Of a stretch of 56,790 bases of DNA, positions 53,763 to 56,790 are shown piece by piece. The stretch covers positions 1-56,790 of the forward strand of contig JAENVV010000102.1 of assembly GCA_016650365.1 (NCBI GenBank), given 5' to 3'. This DNA is from Acidimicrobiia bacterium. Its GTDB lineage: Bacteria; Actinomycetota; Acidimicrobiia; Spongiisociales; JAENVV01. Position numbers and translations under genes: made by a program. Position 1 is the stretch's first letter. Every line of letters starts with the position of its first letter. The notes beneath the pieces are model-generated. The model worked only from the letters and a program-made list of their open reading frames with translations, searched no databases and was not told the origin of the DNA.

Positions 53763-54704
53763 TTATGGGTTGCTTACGAGCCAATGCCCTGCCAAGCCTG
53801 CCCCAACTGCACCGCCGGCCGCCCCCAGGTGACGCTTTACGATGGTCGGCGTCGGTCGGTGACCGGCACCCTCCAGCGCTGCCAGAAAGGCGATCCTGGC
53901 CGGGCCGAGCACGAGATCGTCGGCCTCGGCGACCGCACCGCCGATCACAAACAACTGGGGATCAAGGACGGCGGCCAGGGAAGCCAAACCTCGTCCCAGC
54001 CAGTCGCCCACCAGGCGGTACGCTTCGACAGCCGCCCGATCACCGGACAAGGCCGGTCCCAGCAGATGCCGGCCGACGGCCCGATCGCCGCCGGCCAACT
54101 GAGCCACGGCGCCCTCGGGCTCGTCTTCAACGATCCGACGGGCGAGTTCATCGAGCCGTCGACCTGAAACGAGGGTTTCCCAGCAGCCCCGGTTCCCACA
54201 AGTGCACACCAGGCCGCCCGGATCGACAACCATGTGGCCGAATTCCCCGGCAAAGGCGTTACCGCGATACACCTCACCGTTGGTAATGATCCCACCGCCG
54301 ATGCCGGTTCCCAGGGTTAGCACGACGACATGGTCAAATCCTGCCGCGACGCCGACCGTTACTTCGGCGAGTGCCCAACAGTTGGCATCGTTGTCCACCG
54401 CGACCGGGAGGCCAAAGCGATCCTCGGCAAGATCCCCGAAGGCGAGGTTCTCACCGGGAACGTTGGGTCCCCACGCCAATCGGCCGCTCCGGCTATCGAC
54501 GAGGCCCGCCACTCCAAGGCCAATCGCGACGGTTGAAGGCGTAATGAGGGAGTCGACGATCTCAAACGGTTCGATGAGCATGGCCGCGGCATTTGTCGGG
54601 CGGGGTCGGATGACGAGGTCTGAGATCATTCCATCCGGGGTAACTCGACCCGCGACCATCTTGGTACCGCCCAGATCAACCCCGATCGCGACTGGACCGC
54701 TCAA
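53763..54704 (-). CDS. ROK-family sugar kinase (probable glucokinase)
   Basis: A 313-residue ROK protein. The phosphate-binding loop is IGVDLGGTKMVAGRV. The catalytic aspartate is in VDNDANCWALAE and LTLGTGIGGGII follows. The ROK zinc motif CTCGNRGCWETLVSG is complete. No HTH domain is present, so it is a kinase rather than a repressor. Glucose is the likely substrate by family and by the nearby glucan phosphorylase. The start is TTG, overlapping the upstream stop as TTGA. Confidence 0.9.
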   Translation of the reverse strand: MSGPVAIGVDLGGTKMVAGRVTPDGMISDLVIRPRPTNAAAMLIEPFEIVDSLITPSTVAIGLGVAGLVDSRSGRLAWGPNVPGENLAFGDLAEDRFGLPVAVDNDANCWALAEVTVGVAAGFDHVVVLTLGTGIGGGIITNGEVYRGNAFAGEFGHMVVDPGGLVCTCGNRGCWETLVSGRRLDELARRIVEDEPEGAVAQLAGGDRAVGRHLLGPALSGDRAAVEAYRLVGDWLGRGLASLAAVLDPQLFVIGGAVAEADDLVLGPARIAFLAALEGAGHRPTPTIVKRHLGAAGGAVGAGLAGHWLVSNP

Positions 54705-55879
54705 CCGGTGGTCTCTTCTAAGGAGAACCGTACTTTGAGTTCAACACCAGACAACTTCGCTCCGGTCACGATCCGTCGCTTCAGCGAATCCGGGAGGATA
54801 AATGCCCGGCGGTACGGGCCGACGGTTACGTACAGCTCGTCTCCATGCCGTATGACATCGAGCTCGCCCTCATCTGCGTACCCGACGGTCAACGTCATGA
54901 TGACGTCACTCCCTTCCTCGGTGACGACGAACGGTGGCCTCGCTTCATAGCTGGCAATCGGATCATGATCCCCGAACAACTCACCGCCCAGAATTCTGAG
55001 CCGGTCGAGCCCGACCATCTCTTCGTCAAACAGGCGTAGCCGGAGCCGGCTCGTATCGGGGAATGATTCGTCAATCGACACGAGGTGGCGGGCCTGGACC
55101 CGCTGCCATTCCTTGAAGTACGGGTCATCGATGCTGTCGGGGAGTACCCGGTTCACGATGACTGCGTCAACCGCGTATCCGAAGAGACTGAGGTAGCTGT
55201 AGGTTCGCCTTGCCTCATTGACGACCATCTTCTCGGGGTTGATGACGATCCGGGCAGTCGTGATCGAGCTGTCAGCGAGCAAACGTTTGACGGCCTCGAT
55301 GTTCGCAAAGATGTTGTCAGCTGCTGCAAACACCGCCTCTGAGGGCATCGGAAGCTTCGTGACCCGCTCAAGCACTGGTCGGGCCGCCCGCATGATCTTG
55401 CGTTCGGTCGGCATCACCCGTTCGAAATACCACGACAGAACCTCGGGGAGGCTGAGCAGTCGCAGCGTCTCGGCCGTTGGTGCGCAGTCGACCACGATCA
55501 CGTCATATTTGCCGGACCGAACATGGTCATTGACCTCAAGGAGAGCAAACAGCTCATCCATGCCAGGAAACACCAGAAACTCTTCGGCTTCGATCCCGGT
55601 TACCCCACCCCAATTGAATACGGCCTTCAGTTGGTCGTCTATCTGACCCCAGTGTTTGGCGAGTTGCCGCTGACCGTCAATTTGCTGACCGTCGAGGTTG
55701 GGGACCACCTCGCTCGGCGTGTCCCCGAGTGGAAGATCGAACGCGTCAGCCAGACTGTGAGCCGGGTCGGTCGATGTCACGAGCGTCCGATACCCGGCAT
55801 CGGCCGACGCCAACGCGGTCGCGGCTGAAACGGTTGTTTTCCCTACGCCACCTTTGCCGGTGACGAGCAGGACCCTCAT
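54701..55879 (-). CDS. ArsA/GET3-type ATPase with HSP20-like C-terminal domain
   Basis: A 392-residue protein. Walker A is GKGGVGKTTVSAATAL at residues 8-23. TSTDPAHSLADAF and the switch VIVDCAPTAETLRLL follow. The last 80 residues (PPFVVTEEGSDVIMTLTVGY to ELKVRFSLEE) form the ArsA-HSP20-like beta domain. Related genes lie beside an SRPBCC gene in mycobacteria (Rv2184c-Rv2185c), as here. The client is unknown. The start overlaps the SRPBCC stop (ATGA). Confidence 0.88.
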   Translation of the reverse strand: MRVLLVTGKGGVGKTTVSAATALASADAGYRTLVTSTDPAHSLADAFDLPLGDTPSEVVPNLDGQQIDGQRQLAKHWGQIDDQLKAVFNWGGVTGIEAEEFLVFPGMDELFALLEVNDHVRSGKYDVIVVDCAPTAETLRLLSLPEVLSWYFERVMPTERKIMRAARPVLERVTKLPMPSEAVFAAADNIFANIEAVKRLLADSSITTARIVINPEKMVVNEARRTYSYLSLFGYAVDAVIVNRVLPDSIDDPYFKEWQRVQARHLVSIDESFPDTSRLRLRLFDEEMVGLDRLRILGGELFGDHDPIASYEARPPFVVTEEGSDVIMTLTVGYADEGELDVIRHGDELYVTVGPYRRAFILPDSLKRRIVTGAKLSGVELKVRFSLEETTG

Positions 55880-56322
55880 TCGCGCGCCAGTGACTCAGCG
55901 CGGCGTTTGAGCCCCCGCAAGGCAGTTGAGACGAGCGTCTTTTCGGCTTGTTTCCGCAAAAACCCCGGGATCACGAGGGTGGTCTCGACCTGAAGGGCGT
56001 AGACGACAGATGTGCCCCCGTCATCGGTCTCAGAGAATTCGTATGAGCCTTCCATCGCCTCTATGTCCGGCCCGGGAACGGCGGTCCATGACATGAGATG
56101 AGGCGCTTCATGCTCGTAAACCAGCTCATAGCTGATCTCCTTGAGCATGGCGTCGACTCGAAACTGAGCCCGGCGCGGCGACCCATCGGCATCCGTTTCA
56201 AGCACCTCGACACCTTTGACACTGTTCGCCCAGTCGGGATAGAGCGCCAGGTTTGCGGCGACTTCGTACACCAACTCTATGGGGGCACTGATTTCGATGT
56301 TCTGGACGGTCCCGTCGGACAT
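55876..56322 (-). CDS. SRPBCC (START/polyketide-cyclase-like) lipid-binding fold protein
   Basis: A 148-residue protein in the SRPBCC fold: NIEISAPIELVYEVAANLALYPDW at the N terminus, LMSWTAVPG in the middle, GTSVVYALQVETTLVIPGFL and a long C-terminal helix. It probably binds a hydrophobic ligand. Its coupling to the ArsA-type ATPase suggests that the two work together. This pairing is conserved in mycobacteria. Confidence 0.85.
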   Translation of the reverse strand: MSDGTVQNIEISAPIELVYEVAANLALYPDWANSVKGVEVLETDADGSPRRAQFRVDAMLKEISYELVYEHEAPHLMSWTAVPGPDIEAMEGSYEFSETDDGGTSVVYALQVETTLVIPGFLRKQAEKTLVSTALRGLKRRAESLARE

Positions 56323-56394
56323 GTTGGTACCTCTGACTTGCGTTCCGTAGAGGCTAGCGGAGCACCGGGCTACCTGGACCGGGGTTCATCCGGG

Positions 56395-56790
56395 TTAGAA
56401 GCGGTCGGGAAGTTCGAACGGACGCCCGGTAGCCCGAAAGTAGCCCACATTCTGACAGTGTGTCGACCCGATCTTCCAGCGGGCGGCCTGGGGTTGATGG
56501 ACGTCACCGAACAGGTGGTATTCGGGCTGAGTTGCCTTGACGTAGTCGAGTAGTGCCTGACTGGCCCGCTCCCGGTGCCCGGTGATGACGTCGACCCGGA
56601 GGGGGTCAATGGCCGGCGGAATGTGGGAGCAGAGAATATCCACGTAGCCGAAACTGCTCAACATCGATTCAACGTCAGATTCTGAGACCGAGATTGAGCC
56701 CTCCAGCGGAGCCGCATGGGCACCACCGACGAAGCCGATGCGATAGCCGGCGAACTCCACGACTTCTCCATGAGCGAAGGACATCTCGGT
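56395..56790 (-). CDS. Metallophosphoesterase, C-terminal part (runs off the right edge)
   Basis: 131 codons plus a stop, open to the window edge. The nearest ATG at 56784 is unlikely to be the true start because the calcineurin-like N-terminal metal motifs (GDxHG, GDxxD) are missing. Visible are VGGAHAAPLEG, a mid-domain ILCSHIPPA and the C-terminal metal motif LFGDVHQPQAARW (GDVH in place of GHTH), followed by NVGYFR. Confidence 0.75.
   Translation of the reverse strand, partial: TEMSFAHGEVVEFAGYRIGFVGGAHAAPLEGSISVSESDVESMLSSFGYVDILCSHIPPAIDPLRVDVITGHRERASQALLDYVKATQPEYHLFGDVHQPQAARWKIGSTHCQNVGYFRATGRPFELPDRF

Noticed and set aside
1-56790. tRNA, rRNA, tmRNA, RNase P RNA or CRISPR array
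   Set aside because: No T-loop consensus followed by an acceptor stem, no rRNA signature and no regularly spaced identical repeats were seen on reading both strands. A covariance-model scan would be needed to be certain.

Overview
This window comes from a high-GC bacterial chromosome, most likely Actinomycetota and probably Acidimicrobiia or a relative. The evidence is the division gene set: SepF, YggT and DivIVA lie downstream of ftsZ and there is no ftsA. A paired GET3-like ATPase operon of the BagA/BagB type, a DUF3040 membrane protein, a eukaryote-like IleRS and many apparently leaderless genes agree with this. No rRNA, tRNA, CRISPR array, transposase or prophage was seen, and the region reads as core chromosome.

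Layout. Positions 1-4.6 kb hold an edge-truncated membrane protein, a polytopic GT-C-like membrane protein, a class I aminotransferase with a small co-transcribed gene, and the divergent BagA/BagB-like ATPase pair. From 4.6 to 15.2 kb, dnaE, a rhomboid protease, rluD, lspA and a DksA/TraR-type protein lie on the minus strand, with pfkA and ileS on the plus strand among them. From 15.2 to 32.4 kb is one long minus-strand dcw cluster. In transcription order it is mraZ, rsmH, ftsL, a possible small ORF, ftsI, murE, mraY, murD, ftsW, murG, murC, murB, ftsQ, ftsZ, pgeF, yggS, sepF, yggT, divIVA. Nearly every junction is a 1-, 4-, 8- or 11-nt overlap, implying translational coupling. murF is absent from its usual place between murE and mraY.

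From 32.4 to 36.4 kb is an accessory-like stretch: a secreted protein divergent from mraZ, an HNH nuclease, a resolvase-like protein lacking recognisable catalytic residues, and a two-gene unit of unknown function. From 36.4 to 40.9 kb is a MoxR / DUF58 / transglutaminase operon. From 40.9 to 45.5 kb are a MerR-type regulator, a DUF3040 protein, DNA polymerase IV, a histidine phosphatase, a NUDIX hydrolase and two small membrane proteins. From 45.5 to 49.9 kb is the type II fatty acid operon fabD-fabH-fabG-acpP-fabF. From 50.0 to 56.8 kb are alpha-glucan phosphorylase, an AlaC-type aminotransferase, a YkvA protein, a ROK sugar kinase, a third ArsA-type ATPase with an HSP20-like C-terminal domain, an SRPBCC protein and the 3' end of a metallophosphoesterase gene.

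How the parts fit. The dcw cluster makes lipid II precursors (MurE, MraY, MurD, MurG, MurC, MurB) and the division machine (FtsL, FtsI, FtsW, FtsQ, FtsZ, SepF). Its head carries a clear MraZ operator: four 10-bp-spaced repeats overlapping a TTGACA promoter. The rsmH ribosome-binding site is buried in a perfect 13-bp RNA helix. These two sites, the ORF/hairpin element between ftsL and ftsI, the missing murF and the catalytically degenerate resolvase-like protein are the observations most worth following. I found no clear new defence, mobile or biosynthetic system.
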